Below, in pieces: positions 22,419 through 23,292 of a DNA stretch of 23,292 nucleotides. The DNA is from JBBQVS01 sp038211295. Its GTDB lineage: Bacteria; Chloroflexota; Ktedonobacteria; Ktedonobacterales; Ktedonobacteraceae. Where the stretch lies: NCBI GenBank assembly GCA_038211295.1, contig JBBQVS010000066.1, positions 1 to 23,292 of the forward strand, in the 5' to 3' direction. Positions within the stretch are counted from its first letter, which is position 1. Every line of letters starts with the position of its first letter. A program made the position numbers and the translations under genes. The notes beneath the pieces are model-generated. The model ran no database searches. It was not told the DNA's origin and saw only the letters and a program-made list of their open reading frames with translations.

Positions 22419-22901
22419 ATGTTCTCAAATGCATTTCTCGTCTTGCTCGGCTGGCTTATGGCACTGGCGATTTTCTTTGGTTTCATTGTGCTTTTGCGTT
22501 ATTTGCATCACAAAGAGCGCATGGCACTTATTACGCATGGCATCAATCCACAACGTCAACGCGGCGATGATCCACAGCGTCAAATACGCAGCCGACGGAT
22601 GCTGCGTGCAGGGCTAATTATCGCAATGGTGGGCCTCTCGCTTACAGTAGGTCTTTATCCTATTGGTTTTTTCTTGCCTGTAACTCTCGCGGCAGCCACA
22701 CCGTTTCATTTAGGCCCCTGGCTTCTTCCTGGCCTGATTCCGTTAGGGGTGGGTATCGCGCTCATAGTGAGTTATTATCTTGAGCAAAGCGGACAGGGTA
22801 CGCAACCAACGCATCCACAGGCAGAAACGGGCAGAGAAGAAACGAGCGCAGAGAATGTAACGCCACTGCGAGAACATGTAGACAAGAAAAGACTCTCGTG
22901 A
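22419..22901 (+). CDS. Small membrane protein, DUF6249-like
   Basis: 160 residues with three hydrophobic helices (about 5-27, 62-88, 97-121), a cytosolic loop between the first two carrying HHKERMALITHGINPQRQ (30-47), and a hydrophilic, charged C-terminal tail (122-160). The KERMALITHGI segment resembles the conserved stretch of DUF6249 membrane proteins that are often found next to ECF sigma and anti-sigma genes. GAAAGGG (22405-22411) lies seven bases before the ATG. It is divergent from the ECF sigma gene and shares the TGAAACAT region with it, so it may belong to the same regulon or assist in signal sensing. No enzymatic motif is present. Confidence 0.7.
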   Translation: MFSNAFLVLLGWLMALAIFFGFIVLLRYLHHKERMALITHGINPQRQRGDDPQRQIRSRRMLRAGLIIAMVGLSLTVGLYPIGFFLPVTLAAATPFHLGPWLLPGLIPLGVGIALIVSYYLEQSGQGTQPTHPQAETGREETSAENVTPLREHVDKKRLS

Positions 22902-22960
22902 GAATGTTTGCAAAATGCAACGCGTTTCTCTCTCTTTTACAAAACTCGTTGAAAAACCTA

Positions 22961-22989
22961 TTGACAGGAGGAGCGTATAGTGGTACTAT
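22961..22989 (+). promoter_or_regulatory. Promoter of the rRNA operon
   Basis: TTGACA (22961-22966), 17-base spacer, TACTAT (22984-22989), with A-rich sequence just before the -35 (AAAACTCGTTGAAAAA) that could act as an UP element. The leader to the mature 16S end is about 165 bases and contains a small CAAGC/GCTTG hairpin (23099-23117). Confidence 0.75.
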
Positions 22990-23042
22990 CTCACTTGCAC
23001 CCGACAGAAAACTGAATGGTGCAGCGATGCGAAAGTAGCGCA

Positions 23043-23060
23043 TGTTCTTGAACAACTGAA
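23043..23060 (+). promoter_or_regulatory. boxA-like antitermination element in the rRNA leader
   Basis: TGTTCTTGAACAACTGAA resembles the Gram-positive boxA pattern TGTTCTTTGAAAACT. Its position in the 16S leader is right for NusB/NusE loading. The match is approximate. Confidence 0.4.
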
Positions 23061-23160
23061 GAGTGGTAAGGAAACAAGAAACACAGATTTTAACCTGTCA
23101 AGCGAGTGATGAGCTTGCCAACATACTAAACGCACATCTCTATGAGATTGCATAGACACA

Positions 23161-23292
<132 letters not shown>

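Overview
The window reads as chromosome from a Ktedonobacter-like member of the Chloroflexota (inference). The clues are the style of the genes rather than any single marker: a serine/threonine kinase built into a large multidomain enzyme, membrane proteins with Ala/Thr/Gln-rich stalks and a C-terminal beta-sandwich of the DUF1080/LamG kind, a DUF711 protein, an IS200/IS605 tnpB remnant, a T-box in front of serS, and a canonical sigma-70 promoter grammar (TTGACA-17-TATAAT-like). The 16S rRNA gene that begins at about 23161 would settle the taxonomy if extended.

Layout. 1-140: the 3' end of a tnpB gene with its right-end hairpin, ending about 40 bp before clpS. 178-1306: clpS and a universal-stress-protein gene, the latter behind a promoter that is embedded in a perfect 13-bp inverted repeat. 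1386-2555 (minus): DUF711 protein. 2705-8643: a 1358-residue protein kinase / Dna2-type Fe-S nuclease / SF1 helicase fusion, then ribokinase and a nucleoside hydrolase in a tight, overlapping run. 8751-9062: a DUF59 (MIP18/SufT-like) protein. 9198-15213: three paralogous single-pass membrane proteins with different cytoplasmic heads (DnaJ-C-terminal-like, zinc ribbon, none) and a common extracytoplasmic domain, interleaved with purK and purE. 15228-16842: T-box regulated serS (specifier UCC). 16870-17106: a nested inverted-repeat element. 17109-18401: two divergent metallophosphoesterases. 18478-18666 (minus): a small CxxxC-type protein with a strong ribosome binding site. 18941-19122: tRNA-Pro(GGG) with promoter and a long terminator hairpin. 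22301-19127 (minus): a coupled operon of ECF sigma factor, zinc-binding anti-sigma factor, UbiA prenyltransferase and SAM methyltransferase. 22419-22901: a small membrane protein divergent from the sigma factor. 22961-23292: promoter, leader and 5' end of a 16S rRNA gene.

How the genes fit together. Nucleoside hydrolase plus ribokinase form a salvage pair (nucleoside to base plus ribose, ribose to ribose-5-phosphate). PurK and PurE carry out consecutive steps of purine synthesis. The sigma/anti-sigma pair probably senses an envelope signal and switches on the prenyltransferase/methyltransferase pair that follows it without gaps. The most unusual item is the three-module kinase-nuclease-helicase protein, which has intact catalytic motifs in all three modules and is a good candidate for a DNA-repair or defence enzyme not covered by the usual Dna2 description.
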